Of a DNA stretch of 64,000 nt, positions 11,160-24,700 are shown piece after piece; positions within the stretch are counted from its first letter, which is position 1; every line of letters begins with the position of its first letter. This DNA is from Penicillium oxalicum. Its lineage: Eukaryota > Ascomycota > Eurotiomycetes > Eurotiales > Aspergillaceae. The notes beneath the pieces were generated by a model. That model saw only the letters and a program-made list of their open reading frames with translations, searched no databases and was not told the DNA's origin. Made by a program: the position numbers and the translations under genes. Location of the stretch: contig NC_064657.1 in NCBI RefSeq assembly GCF_001723175.1, positions 1-64,000 of the forward strand, in the 5' to 3' direction.

Positions 11160-11590
11160 CTTCTATTCGTAAGAACGCTTTAACTCGTCGTATTAAAGAC
11201 GAAGATTTTTAATCTATAATTCCTTGCGAATATTACGTTCGCTTAAAACGAGTATATATTCGCGCCGATTATTCTGATCGCTATAGTAACTACGTACGCG
11301 CTAGCGGTAGTATAAAGTATATAATACTGTCTCCTTCGTTTACTAATACGGAGTAGCGTCGTTTAGTTAAGTCTTAAAATTAAATTAAGGAGGAGGAGGA
11401 GGCTATCCTAGCTAAGCTCCTTCGGCTCCGAAAGCAGAAACGTTTATTACAAAAACGTACTAGCGATTTTATCGCTCGAGACTTTAAGGAAGTCGCCGAG
11501 TTAGAAGAGTTAGAGCGTCGCGAGGTTAAAGAGCGCGAACGCCTTAAAAAAGAGAGGCTCGAACAAGAGCGTCTCGAATCCGAAAAATAA
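11160..11590 (+). pseudogene. Antisense accessory ORF of element A, Zn2Cys6-like plus coiled coil
   Basis: This frame runs on the plus strand, opposite to pol. The first part contains one Cys codon (11225-11227) followed by five Tyr codons at the positions C-x2-C-x6-C-x8-C-x2-C-x8-C. Each Tyr codon (TAT/TAC) is what TGT/TGC becomes after RIP, so the ancestral protein very probably had a Zn2Cys6-like cluster. After several RIP-type stops, an uninterrupted stretch from about 11385 to a stop at 11590 encodes a charged helix (EEEEAILAKLLRLRKQKRLL, then repeated E/R/K). This suggests a coiled coil. It looks like a small DNA- or RNA-binding partner carried by the retrotransposon. Confidence 0.55.
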
Positions 11591-14500
11591 GCGTACTATA
11601 GAGAGTACCTATACCGCGACTAGGGTTCCTTTATCTGCTATAGCCGACGGCTAAGTCCTTATAGCGTTATTAGAGGATCTTACTCTAACTTAGTTATTAA
11701 ATAATCCTTCCTTTTCTTAGGCCGACCTAGATTCCTCTTAGTTAGTTAGGAATACTAGATCGCCCTCTCCTGTCGGTAAAACCGTCGAACTAGCTAGTAG
11801 TAGCCCCTTAGGTTCTTAATAGGTTCCTATATATTTTCTAAGGTATCGTATCCTTTCTACTTTACTAAGTAGTAAGGCTTTCCGCTAATTTTGTTAGTAT
11901 CTAGGATTTCTTCGACCTTATATTTATTTTCGGTTTCTTCTCCGATTTCTACGTTAGTAGCGATTTTAGCGTTCTTAGGTACTTTTTCTAATAATAAGAT
12001 ATAAAATATAGTATAGATATATCGTATACTATTAGGTAGCTTTAATTAGTAATTAAGCGGTCCTGTTTTTGCTTCGATTTTAAATAGTCCTAATTTAAGG
12101 TAGTCGAGCTTTGCGCTAGGTCGTATAGTACGAATATTACGTCGTAAGAGGTAAACTTTCTCCCCCTTTCGAAAGTCCGGCGCCTCCTAGCGCGACTAAT
12201 CGTAGTAGTTTTTTATACGCAGATTAAGAAACTCGATATCCCTTATTAGTTACAAATATAGTTACTTAAGCCTAGTCGCTAGTAGTCTCGACGATTCTGC
12301 GAGTAGCTATTTTCCGATAGTTTTCCCGATAATAGTAGGATTAAACCTATAGTTAGCGAAGAATAGTATTTTCTAGTAGTAGTATATATAGCGTTATTAT
12401 ACGCTAACTACGCTATTAGTAATAATCCTACCTAGTTATCCTGTTAGTAATTAACGTAGTATCGTAGGTATTATTCTAGAGTTTAGTTAACTCTTTCGTT
12501 TATCCGTTAGTTTACGGGTAGTACGCGATAGAGAGTCTATACTTAATACCGAGTTAATCCGCTAATAACTACTATATATTCGATATAAATAGTTTATCTC
12601 TATCCGAGGTAATCTTGCTCGGTGTTCTATAGTTAGCAAATATATATTTAAGTATAGGTTAGCTATCTATCGTGCATCGATAGTTTCCGTTATCGGTATT
12701 ATATATACGTACTTAGTTAGTCGATCGACGACTACTATTATTATATTATTTCCTTCTAAGACAGGTAACTTCGTTATAAAGTCTATTGTAATCTATTCCT
12801 ATAGTTATTATAGTACTTCGGCTAATTCTATCTCTCCGTATAGTGCGTGTCGTGACGTCTTGTTTCGTTAATACAGTTATATTACTAAATATACCTCCGG
12901 ACTTTTCTGTATAGTACCGGAATATAGTAATTCCGCGTGATCTTTTCGATAGTTTTTTCGATACTAGGGTATCCCTATATTAGTTCGTCGTGATATAGCT
13001 ATATAATCTATATTTAGAGGTTTCTAGGAACGTACACTAGTCTATAAATATAGACTAAGCTATTATTCGTTAGGCTATATTATTACCTAGAACCTTTTAT
13101 AGTAATTTCGGTCCGTATACCGTCTCGAATCCTTTCGATCTATTCGTCGTTCTAGACCTCGCTAGTCGCTACGAGCGTCTAGTAATTATAGACGATATTT
13201 CCTTCGTTATCTTTTACTAAGATTACTAGTACTACCTCCTTAGTACCTAGTTTATAGTCGGGTCGTCGACTAAGCGCGTCCGCGACCATATTTTCGGTCC
13301 CTTTATAGTACACATCTTGAAGTCGTATTAGGCTAAGGTCTCCGCCTATCTAGCTTATCGCCTTATAAGTTTCTTCGTAGTCGTAAAGTATATAAGATTA
13401 TAGTAATCTATCCGAATAATTACTATATACTTAGCCCCTTCTAAGTAGGCTCTCTATATCTAAAATACTAATACTATAGCTAGTAGTTCCTTATCGTATA
13501 CGTTATAGTTAGTTTCCGCGGGTATTATCTTACGAGACTAGAAAGCGATAGGTCTAAGCTTACCGTCTTGTCCTAGTTATATAAGCTATACTCTAAGCGC
13601 GAAGATACGTTAGTTTCTATAATAATTAGTATATCGTAGTTAAATATAGCTAGGATCGCTTCTCCTACCTTTTTATTATATATTCCCTTGAGTACAGTAA
13701 ATAATTTTTCTGCTTCTTCGTCCTACTAGAACGTATCCCCTTTTTAGTAAATCGTATAGTCCTACTATATACTTTAAGTACTACGATTAATTTTCGATAG
13801 TAATTCGTAAGTCCAAGAAAACTCTATACGTCCTTAACGTATATTAGCGTTAGCTATTCGAGTATACTCTTAACTTTATCTTGTTCTATTCCTAGTCTGT
13901 TAGGGCTAATAGTATCCGAGGAAACTTGTCTGTTAGATATAAAACTCGTATTTCTTAAGTTTAAGCGTTACCTCTGCTTCCCTAAGTCGTTATAGTACTT
14001 TCCTATTATACTCGATATATTCTTCCTCGGTTTTAGAGAATACTAGGATATCGTCGAGATACGATCACGAACTTATCGAGATCCTTATAGAATATAGAAG
14101 ATAAACCGTTAAAATAATACGGGTGCGTTAGTAAGACTAAACGGTATAACCTTGTACTTATAGTACCCGTATTTGTTCTAAACGCCGTCTTCTATTTATC
14201 TCCTTCCTTAATTCGGAGTCGATTATACGCGTTAGTAATATCGTACTTACTAAAATATTTCGCTCCTTAAATAATATCTTAGATTTCGTTAATCAACGGT
14301 AACGGTACCGGTCCTTAATCGTAATATCGTTAAGCTATCGGTAGTTAACGTATATTCTAAGTTCCTCCTTTCTTCGGTATAAATAGGATTAGATATCCTG
14401 CTAAAGATTTCGAGTATTAAATATTCCCTTCTTAAGGTTATCCTTAATATATTCTTCTAGTATCGCTAACTCTTTCTGCGATATAGGTAGATCGGTATAA

Positions 14501-17118
14501 ACTTTAGTTCCTCGCTATCCTTAATCTTTATCTTATAGTCGAACGGACTATACTCTAGTAGCTTACTATTTCTTAGTAGTATAAATATATCTTAGAATTC
14601 CGTATATTCCGCTAGTATTTTATATTCTTCTTCTAGCCTTCTATAGCGTATAGAGCTATTACTATATCGTGAACGAGGATATATTCCTCTAGTTCCTAGT
14701 CGGTTATATTACTTCCTTACTTAACCGTCGCGATATCTTATATATTAATCGTGTTTCTGTTAGGCCTACCTCCTAGCCGAAAACTCCTCTTAAGTTCGCC
14801 TTCGTAAGGGTTCTTATAAGCACCTACTACCCTATAGCTAAGTATCGTTAGCGTATTTATTTCCTTCGGTCTATTTCTCGCTCGTGACTCGATAGTTATA
14901 CCTAAAGAGTAGGTTATTAGTTTACTAGTTAATATTAGGGTTATACTTCCTTAACTAAGGAACGCCTAAAACGATATCGTACTATCCTAGTAGGGTTACG
15001 TCGAAGTTAATAATTTCGAAGTAGTCTCTAATAACTATTAGTAGGGTCCGCTTTCGTAGGTAATCCCTAGTCCGAGTCTTTCTCCGTTAAGTCCGATAAT
15101 TAGCACGACCTAGGGTTTTTCTTGTCCTTTAATCTAATAGCGGTTCTTGTACCTAGGATCTATAAAGTTACTAGCTACTCCCGAGTCGATTATTACTATA
15201 GTTAATCTAAGTATATATTAGCCGTAATCCTTATATATCGTCCCTATACTATCGCTACGAGTTACCGCTATTTCGCGTAGTTTTCTTTTTCTAAACTAGA
15301 CTCCTGCGTATTCTAGTTTCTAGTTAGGTTTCTTTTCCTATTATAGAGGTCTAGGTTCGAGGCTCCTCTCGACCTTCCCTAATACGTATACCTAGTATCT
15401 ATCGTCGTAATAACCTACTATGGCTCTAAGATCGTGCTAAGGGTATCGTGCGTATCCTTTATATATACCTTAGGTTATTATATAGATATTGTTCTGTATT
15501 CTCTTAGGGGTTTCTTTCTTAAGGCTATATAGTAGTATCCTTCCCTAGGAACTACGGTAGAGTTTCTAGGATTTCTAGAGTTCCTAGGTTCTCGCTTAGT
15601 ATTCCGGGTCCGTCGCTCCTTCCTAGGTTTCGTAGGATAACTCCTAGGAGTCGTAGGGTCCTATAGACCGTACTAGGTCTACCTTAACTCTCGATATTCT
15701 CCTAATCTATTTCGGGAAATTCTTCTGTCGCGTGCTCTGCGCTAATTAGGCCGCGGTAAACTATATTTCTAAGGTTCTAGGGGTTATATCCTTAGTAATT
15801 TATCGTATTACTTCCGCCCGTTCTTCGTAGTCGTCGAAGGTATCTAAGGTTTTACCCTTCTTAGTTTAGTTCCGTATACTCGCCTAGTCCCCTTCGCGGG
15901 TAGTAGCGATACGTACTTCTTGCTATTACGTAGCGGCGTCTTAGAGCTATCGTCGTAGCTCGTAGCTACTAAGGCGGAACCTAATCGTCCTAGGTTACCC
16001 TTATTTATTATAGCCTTGCGTTATTACGTCTTTCGCTACGCTTACGCGCCTATAGCTTTGCGTATTATTGTGCTTTTCCTTGTACTTACGCGCCCTATAC
16101 CCTGCTTTTCTATATTTAAAGTATAAGTTATTATCTCTTCGTCGTTTCTCTTTATTACTTAGGAGTCTCGCTACGTCGAGCTCTATTAGCTTTAGTCTAT
16201 AGGGGTCGCTATTCCTTATAGGTCTGTTTAGTCGTTTATCGTACCGATAGTATAATAGTTAGCTAGTACCTTAGCGCTATCCTTTAATTTCCCTTTTTTC
16301 TATTTATCGATCGTATAGGCGATTATCGATTCGTACTACTACGTCGATAAGTTTTTCTATAGTATCTAGTCGATCGATCCGCGTAAGCTCGTCCTTAATA
16401 TAGGGTTTAAGTCCGTAGTCGTAGTACGGAATTAAAGTATAGTCTTCCTATTATAGTATCGCTATAAGTTATATAAACTCGGCTGTATAGGCGGATACTA
16501 ACCTAGTTTATCGAATTCGTTTTAATTTGCGTTTAGCTATCTTCTTAGTATTAATATCGCTAAAAGTTCGTTCGAGGTGCTATCGAAACGTAGTATAGCT
16601 ACTAAAGATTAATTACGTAGTCGTATTCTATTTATCGCTATCTTTTTCGTAGTACTCGCGGATATATAGTTCGAGCTAGTCCTATACCTATCCTTGTAGG
16701 TAGGCTAACACGAAAATAACCTTGCTACCTTCGCTAATAAGGCGTCCTTTATTAACGTCGATATAGATATCTATCTATGTTAGGAATCCTCGCAATTTCT
16801 GTCTGTTACTATCGAAGGTCTTAGCCTTCGGGAGCTTAGGTACTCTAATAGTAGTTACTAGGGCTAAAGCGACGACTTAAGTATAGAGTTACTCTAAGTA
16901 GTCCTTTACGCTTATCGAATAGATTATAGTTCGCGCCTAGTTAATTAAGGTATTCTCGAAGTTATCCGACGATAGTTTTAAGATTCTGAATCTCTATATT
17001 ACGTTCGTCGTCTAAGTCGGGTTTATTATCGTGTTCGAGTAGGAGTTTTTCCTTTCGGGTACTATCGTTACCTACTATAATAACTATACTTTACGGTCTA
17101 AAGATAGGGCGATTAATA

Positions 17119-17846
17119 TATTACGCGGTGCCGACTAGTTACTATAAGTTAGAACGTCCTAGGCCGATACTTACCTACTATCCTAACTTCTAATCCTAAG
17201 ACCTAGTCTCTTAATCGTACTTTACTTCGCAAAGCCTTACTACGGTTAGATCCTATTAAGTATCTTAAGACGTGCTAGAGGTACGCGCTAAGTAGGTTAA
17301 TTACTAAGTATTACTACTAAGTGAATCCCCTACCTATAGGTTAGGTTTATCTTAGAGTTAACCGTAGAGTGCAAAGTGCTTTAAGGTAGTAACTAAGTAA
17401 TAATATATAATTAATCGCGAAGAACTAAATATATAATACTAAAAAGAGTGTCCTTATATATCTAGTCCTTCCTATTACTAATAAGTCGAGACTTATTACT
17501 AATACGCTAGGACTTATTACCGATAAGTCTATCCTATTACCGATAGGATATAGTTACGTAATAAGTTACTAGTTACTCGTACTTAGGGTGTAATTCTAGT
17601 GCTAGTAAAATAGCGGCCGTTTCCTGCGTCGCGCTAACCGTCTTATAGAGTAAGAGGGTATCGTTTATGTCGGTTAGCTATAGGCTTTCTGGTGCCTGCC
17701 CTGATATCTCCTCCTCGGGTCCCTCGGGCACGCCTAAGTATACCGAAACGCACGTAATAACGCTATTCCCTAGTATCCGTAGAATGATTAGTCCTTAGTC
17801 GTTACTTAAATAACTGCGGCCCCCGCGCTTCTTTGAGGTCCGTACA
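17119..17846 (-). repeat. LTR of element A (5' LTR relative to pol)
   Basis: The start reads TATTACGCGGTGCCGACT, where the partner has TG, and the end reads GGTCCGTACA. Its first two-thirds are more heavily RIP-mutated than the 10290 copy, but its last third keeps TG and CA dinucleotides that the other copy has lost. Confidence 0.88.
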
Positions 17847-19665
17847 CTATCCTTTCTATTTAATTAAGAAGTATATTTCGTTTTCGATTTCTTATTCGTC
17901 CTTAATTTCTTCTACCTTATACTTATTATTATCCTCTAGCTCGGGTATTAGTAGGGCTTCCTCCCTTAATACGGCCGTTCGCTTCTAGGGCTCGAGGAGG
18001 GAAATATAAAAGACGTTATAAATTCGACTATACTATTCGGGTAGTACTAGCTAGTAGGCTTACTTTCTAATAGTCTTTATAATCCTAAATAGGCCGATAA
18101 AGCGAGATAATAGCTTCCGGTTCGTCTTAAGTCGTAGATTCTTTATAGATAGGCCTATAAGGATTCCTTTCTATAGGGTCTTGGATTAGTAGTTTTTGTT
18201 ATAGTTTTTAGTTATAGATTCGGCCGCTAATCGCTAGTATTCTTTAAGGTGTTCGCGGATCTGCTCGAGCTTCTGTAACCTTACTATAGCAGCCAGAACT
18301 TTTATATTCTTAAGCCTCGTTCTTACCTCTATATAGGTCGCGCTAGCTAGTACCTCTCTTCCTAAGGTTTCGTCCTCGAAACCTTCCCGGAAGTCCGGGA
18401 AGTAGCTAATTAGCGCCTTAAATAGCGAAAGTCTGATACTTAAATTTTTTGCGTTATTATACGTATACTCCGCTATCCTTAGCAGGGATAGCTACGCGGT
18501 CTAGTCCTCGTTCGTGAAGTATTATAGGTAGTACTCTAACGCCTAATTTATTCGTTCCGTTTACCTATTAGTTTACGGATAGAACGCTATAGATAGCCTT
18601 AGGCGGATTCTAGAGATATAGCAAAGCTTTATCTAGAACTAGCTTATAAAGATTAGGCCTTAGTTACTTACGATTCCTTCTAGCTATCCGTATTTTAGCT
18701 TTACCTTGTTATATACTATTTCGGCTAGCTCGGCTACTATTATCGTCGAGGATACTAGTAGGAATATATATAATTTTGTAAATCGGTCTATAACTATAAG
18801 AATTACATTAACGTGCTATCTCTTCTAGATTATTAGCGGTAGCCCTATAATAAAGTCTGATAGACCTATAGGTCTACAAGGCAAGGAAGCAATCTGGAGG
18901 CGAGACAACTGGGATTGTGAAGTCTAGGGAGAAGGAAGAAGAGAGAGAGAGGGAAAACCCACGATAGGGGAAAAACCCTCAAGACACATGACCGCTGCTG
19001 GGCCTAGCAAACATCTGGAGAGGGCAAACTCTCTCAAAGTCTATCAAGATCTCCGCGAATAGGCGAATAGGTATAGGGAGCGGTTATAACTCTCTGTATA
19101 GCTTATATCGTCGCGGTACGATACCCTAGTAGGTTTAGTATATTCCTATGTAGTTAGCTACGTCTTTGTTAATGTTAGGCTAGTAGAACTTCCTTTATAT
19201 TAGGTCTAGGGTCCTAGTTCTCCTAAAATACCTAGCTATAGGGTTATCGTAGTAGATACTTAGGAGTCTTATCCTTAGGTTACTCCCTATAGGGATATAG
19301 ATCCTATAACGGAATTATACTAGCCCCTCGGAGCTAATACTCTAGCCCTTCTACCCTTAGTCGCGACTATAGATAGTAGCTTTATAGCGCTAGGTCTCTA
19401 GGTCTTCTTCCTAAAGCCGCTAGAGTAGGTCCTTTAGATCCTTACTAGCGTCCTAGTAGGCTGTCTTAGGAGTATAAGCTATTTAGACTTATATATAGGG
19501 GACTAGCTACGTATAGCCTAGCTCCTCCTAGTTAGTTCTTCTAACTAACTTATCCTGCTCTTTATTTTCTTCGAAGGTAGGGATCTAGGAGATTAGGTCC
19601 TTTACTATTAGTAATAGGATTCCTATAGTTAGTAACTAGATATCCGCCCCCTGGTAATTAGCTAG
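17847..19665 (-). mobile_element. Gypsy element B, 3' fragment (integrase side)
   Basis: RIP-mutated minus-strand coding DNA that abuts the LTR of element A on the left and is cut on the right by element C. The other B pieces lie at 30323-32098 and 36052 to about 36435. From their order, protease and RT lie on the high-coordinate side, so this piece should encode RNase H/integrase and the C-terminus. No LTR of B can be recognised. A 172-bp island at 18875-19046 interrupts it. Confidence 0.7.
18875..19046. mobile_element. Small insertion that escaped RIP, possible solo LTR
   Basis: An abrupt island of normal composition (many CA and TG) inside heavily RIP-mutated DNA. On the minus strand it starts TGATAGACTTTG and ends CCTTGTA. 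It is flanked by AGGTC on the left and AGATC on the right, which could be a 5-bp target duplication differing by one G/A change. It has no coding potential. It could be a young solo LTR or another short element inserted after B was mutated. Confidence 0.4.
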
Positions 19666-20013
19666 TGAAGAGGGGAATACTCACGGCAGTCTGATCTCAC
19701 CAGACAGGTCGAGTCATAGAGGAACCAAACCAAACCCACAAGCACGCAAGTCCTAGAATCCTCCAAAGTAATCGTGAGATCCGATGTCAGGTACTAAAGG
19801 CAGGAATCAAAAAGAGTATGATATTTCAAGTGTAAGGAATCTGACTGTAAAGACTGTCCTGAATCCTCCGTCCAAACTATTGTTCAAGTATGATAATAAT
19901 GCCGGATCCCGCAAGCTAGGTCCTAGATAACCTTCCTCGGCGGTAAGGCTCTTAGGCATCTCCTACTACTGAATATCCGCCTTTAAGTATATATAACCGA
20001 ATCCCCTACTACA
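19666..20013 (-). repeat. LTR of element C (3' LTR)
   Basis: Starts TGAAGAGGGGAATACTC and ends CCCTACTACA. It is nearly identical to 29975-30322; the differences I see are transitions (for example CAC/TAC, GATGTC/GATATC, TTCAAG/TTTAAG). It keeps normal CA and TG content, unlike the interior of the element. Confidence 0.92.
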
Positions 20014-21507
20014 TAACCTCCCCCCCTATAATTTACCGTCCCTTAGTTAATTTCCCGTATCCCTCGATAGTAACGTTAGATCTCCTAAAGACCCTTAGGC
20101 TAACTTACTAGGCTACACAAAATTTAGCAAAACCGATAGGCCCTTCTCCTTTCGCAGAAAATAAGAGTGTACGCTAAATTGCTACCGTTCGGCCTTTATC
20201 GTTATCTTAAAATATAGTAGGTAGGCCCGTCTCGCCCGGTCGCGCTACTCCTAGATTAATCTATGCGCTCGTTACTAATTCCGGCTAAAAAGAACGTCTA
20301 ATTCTTCGATAACTACAGGGGAATCCTATCTTTCGCGACTGATTAGCGTATCTCCGATCGGACTTGATTCTAGCAACCGAATTAATACAGAAAAAGGATA
20401 CGCAAGCCGACTACTATATTTCTAACTAGACTACCCGGAAGGAGTCTTTAGGTAACGAAAAATCGCGATAATAAGCCGAAAGTTTAGACTAAGTGCCTAA
20501 TTTAGGACTATCTAGGGTCTTATAATCTTCCCTAATACTAACAAACTAGGGCAAAACCGTTCGCCGAAGATAAGTCGCTAGTCCTATTAATCTATAAGGA
20601 AGGTGTAGCTTCGAAAATATATATCTCCCTGTTTATAGATAACTTTTTCCTAGGAGAGACTAAATTTCTCCTTATCTTCTGCCGTCTATATCGTAGCCGA
20701 TATCTTATAGATTAAACTATCTTTCTAGTAACACGATCGCAGATTCTGCTACTACTCGGCGAGGTAGTTTTGTATCCTAAGTAGTATTTTAGTGTAATTT
20801 CGTGGGTTCTTATCCGTTAAAGAAACCGTCCCCTAGATTATATTCGCTATTCGTTAGGATTAAGGAGATCGTTATATTAATATTAAGATAGCGGAAAGCA
20901 GTCTGTTTACTAGGGTATATACTCTTCGCGTAGTAAGGAAACGAAATTAGCTAATATTAATAATCCGGTCGTAGCAGAATATAGAGCAGGTAGTAGGTAT
21001 AGTCGCGCCGTACTAGTTACTAGATACTACTATACTATGCGTTTTTAGCCTATCTAACCCTTAGTATACTTTCGCGATTAGTAATACTAGTTATATATTT
21101 AAATTCCTCCTCGATTATATCTATTAGACCGCGAGGATAATAGCGTCCTAATCGTTACGTAGCTATAAAAATTAGTACTACCACGCTTCCGTTAACGTTC
21201 TAATCCCTCTCTATTTTCTTCCTAAAACTTAGTAGAACCCTTCTAAAATAGCGAAAACTTGATCCTAAAAAGTCAGATACTATATCTTCTCGAAATTCGA
21301 CACTAAAGGTTTTCGTATCTTAGGAGGGAATCGAAAGTAGCTCCTAAGTTCTTTTCTAGAGGATATTTAAACTAAACCTCAAATTCCTTCTTAGCCCTAT
21401 CCTAGTACAAGCCGGGCGTAAAGGTATCGCAAGCGTTATACTAGAGTCCTGTAATCGATACCGTTAGTGTAAATATTAAAAGATATACTAGCTAAGTTAT
21501 ATGCCCC

Positions 21508-21770
21508 TTAAATCGAATCAGGGCTGATTTCGGTCGTATTTTCGCGGATAGACCTACTAACAAGCCGAAAAATCACTAGCGCTTCGCGCTTACTTTTAGT
21601 ATCTAATTTCGTCTTCGGAACTACTTTAGCTAGCCTAGAAGTATCTATCTTGTATCCGCAGGTGCTAACTTTTAAACCTTGCGATATCTTCGGTTTCTTA
21701 GTAGCAGACTCCGTTAATAGTTCTGATTCCTGCGATCGTTTATCGTTATCGTTTAGTTCCGGGCTCTATT
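21508..21770 (-). pseudogene. Open stretch in the extra 3' region of element C
   Basis: About 85 codons on the minus strand are free of stops and end at TAA (21508-21510). The translation is Lys/Ser/Thr-rich (SATKKPKISQGLKVSTCGYK and onward). Upstream the frame continues through RIP-type stops into a copy of the palindromic motif. It is unlike gag or pol. I do not recognise it; it could be the C-terminal part of an accessory ORF. Confidence 0.35.
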
Positions 21771-21781
21771 TGCGCGGTTAG

Positions 21782-24700
21782 ATTTCTTCTGCAGAAGAAA
21801 TTCGGCTTCCTTCTAGATCTAGGTTTTGCGATTAATTTCTTCTGCAGAAGAAATTTAGCTTTTATCCTTATCTAGAGCTAGCTCTGATCCTTATCTACCT
21901 TATCTAAAATTCGCGGTATCCGATAATATTCGTATATAAATCTATCTTTATTAATCGATAGATAGTGTTTTAATAACCGTTCTAGCGTTAGTTCCGTTAA
22001 ATCTAGCGATTTATAGGCGTTATCGAGATTACCTTATAACTTCTTTAGCTCTTCGGATCCCCCGCCTATATATTCCTTTCTTAAGTCGTTAGAGAATAGC
22101 GTTATTAACTCGGAGCTATATCTCTTCGAAACTAATCCCGCTCCTTACTAGTTTGCTAACCTTTTCGGCGAACGTTTTCGTTCGGACTCTGATTATAATC
22201 TTTTTAGCGTCCCTATTCTAAGCTTATAGCGCTACGTATATTACTTGCTAGATATAGTTCTTGTATATTCGCGACGATTAATTACTTCTCTTGCTACCGT
22301 CTAGCTATCCTAAAATCTTCCTAAGTCTTATATCCCTTCTAAAATTCGCTATCCTTTATAAAGGTATAGAGTTCGATCGCGACGAGTCTAAAAATACCTA
22401 CCCTTTTTCGCAAATCTTATATAGATAGAGCTTTGCCGTCTTATAGACCTAGTCCGTAGGTAGCGTGCGTAATTCTTCGATAATCTTAGTAGGGGAAGTG
22501 ATTTATTAAACGATTACTTAGTATCGAAGGCATAATATAAGATATTAGCTTACGGCGGATATCGTAGCCTAGTCTATTATATTAATTCTTCCGTAGAAGA
22601 AATTTCGCGGAAGAAATTCGCAGAGTTTAACGTATCGTTATAGGTCGATATCTTCTGCAGAAGAAATTTGTAGTACTTAGCGAAAAATTATATAATTTAA
22701 GCTCTCTCCGGAGACTTCCCTCCCCTCCAAAAATCTTGCCGTCCCTAGCAAGCTCCTTTTCTATTACCTTTCAAAACAGTCTAAAAACTACTAAATTTCT
22801 AAATAAAGACAAAATTAGCAAATCTAATAAATTTAATCTACTTCTAAGAGAAAAAAAAAAATACAAAAAAATCCGAAATATTCGTATTAAACAGACTAAT
22901 TAATATACTACCTTTTTAACAAAGAAAAATATCGAATTAAATTAACCCTGTCCCTCTCGCGGCGGCCGTCCTCTTCTGCGCCTTTACGTAGTAGGTAGTA
23001 ATCCGTTCTTAGCCTTAATTCTTTTATCCTTATCAAATTTCTTTTATCCTAGAGCGCCTAGTAATAAAATCTTTTTAGCCTACTACTATTAATACTAGCG
23101 CTTACCTTATTTATCTGTCGGTATAGGGTGCGTCTAATTCTTTAATTTCGTATACGCTATTTTTTAGATCTTTTCTGATTCGATACGGCCCTATCTATCT
23201 AAATCGGAGCTTATTTCTAGACGTTATATCGTCCTCTAACCTAGTATTATAGAGAAGGACTAAATCTTTTTCTTTTAGGGGCGCAATTAGCAGGTTTCTG
23301 TGCGAGTCGTGATATTCTTTATTCTAAGCTCTTAGCCTCTGTAGCCGTATTATCGTATCAGAGATATCCTAGTCTCGTCTTTTAATTTTTCGGCTCGTAA
23401 CGTAATCAGATCTGCGCGTGTCTCTACCTTTTCCTAGGGTAGTATCGACTAGGTAGGTATATCTAATTCTACTAGTAAGATAGTATCTTATCTATAAATA
23501 AATCGGAAGGGTAAGATACTGGTATACGCATACAAAGTCGCTCTGTTAGTAAGTATCGCGGCCGGTAGCTTTTAGGACTATTTTAGTTTAATACCTTCTG
23601 ATAGTTTATACCTATTTGTTATTTTAGATAAGGCGTCTTTAGAGTTCGTATTACTCTCAATCGCCCTATTCGCCTACGGGTTATATACCGAAATTAAAAT
23701 AGTATTAACGCGGTACGATTTAAAAAATTTCGTATTTCCGAACGTATTTTAGGACTAAAATTAATAATAATCTCCTAAGGTACCCTATACCTATAGATAA
23801 TATCCTCCTAAACGAATCCGGTAGCGCTTTTTTATCACCTTCTAGAGAATCCTTGCTTCTAGCTACCTACTAGCTAAATCTCTTGCTTAGATAACTCCTT
23901 TTTAACCTTCCTTGTTAGGTAGCGGGGTAGTATTAATATACTATTTCTCCTAGATTCGTATCGGTCTTGCGCTTCCGTAGGTTTATAGTCTAACGGGATA
24001 CGCGCCTAGTATTCGAAGTATACGCGCACAAATTTCGTAGTCTCGTATATATTCCTAACTAATAGTACCGCGTAGCTAATAGGTTATAAGTAGCTTCGCG
24101 GCCTTTATAGCCTAATTCTTTATGTAAGCGCTATAGCGTCTCTTTTCGTATCCTAATATCGTCTAAAACCCTTCGTATAATTAGCTCTCTGCTATACCCT
24201 CTGTAAAATAGATATCGATCTTAGACTAAATCTAAAGCCTTTTTCTTGAACGTGCTAAATTTACTACGAGATATCTTAGCGGGCCTATAGTCGTTAAGAA
24301 CCTTGTAATTTTCTAAGATTCTTCTGAATATAATCCGTCTAGAATTTCTGTATTAATAGTCGTTTCTTCTGCAGAAGAAATCTCCTAAGAAACAGGAATT
24401 TTAACAGAAACTATAGTTTCTACGGGGAAACCGTAACGCGAAGATAAGAGATTTTAGCTACGATAAATTTATTAATATCTCTCTCCTTTTCTTGCTCTTC
24501 TATTTCTTTAGGCGTAGCGGGCTTCCTAGATAGGCTATTAGCGGCACTATTTTTCGTCCTAGGAATATACTTTATATCAAAATCGAAGAGCCGAATCTAA
24601 GTAAGCTATCGCGTTACTAAGGCCCTAGGTAAGTCTGAAGCGGTCGATTTAACTACGTAACTAGTATATTAGTATTAGTTTCTAATATAAACCTTACCCG

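Larger units (their letters stand above)
10290..17846 (-). mobile_element. Gypsy-type LTR retrotransposon A, RIP-mutated
   Basis: Two copies of a roughly 730-bp LTR flank about 6.1 kb. The pol region reads on the minus strand. The reverse-transcriptase core YLDDILVFSKTEEEY is visible at about 14030-14065, with CG-rich, stop-riddled sequence on either side. Tyr-for-Cys changes and TAG/TAA stops are those expected from TG-to-TA and CA-to-TA mutation. No matching 5-bp target duplication is seen at the outer edges (GTTAC on the left, CTATC on the right), so one edge may be deleted or rearranged. An additional frame in antisense orientation lies next to the 10290 LTR and is listed separately. Confidence 0.88.
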
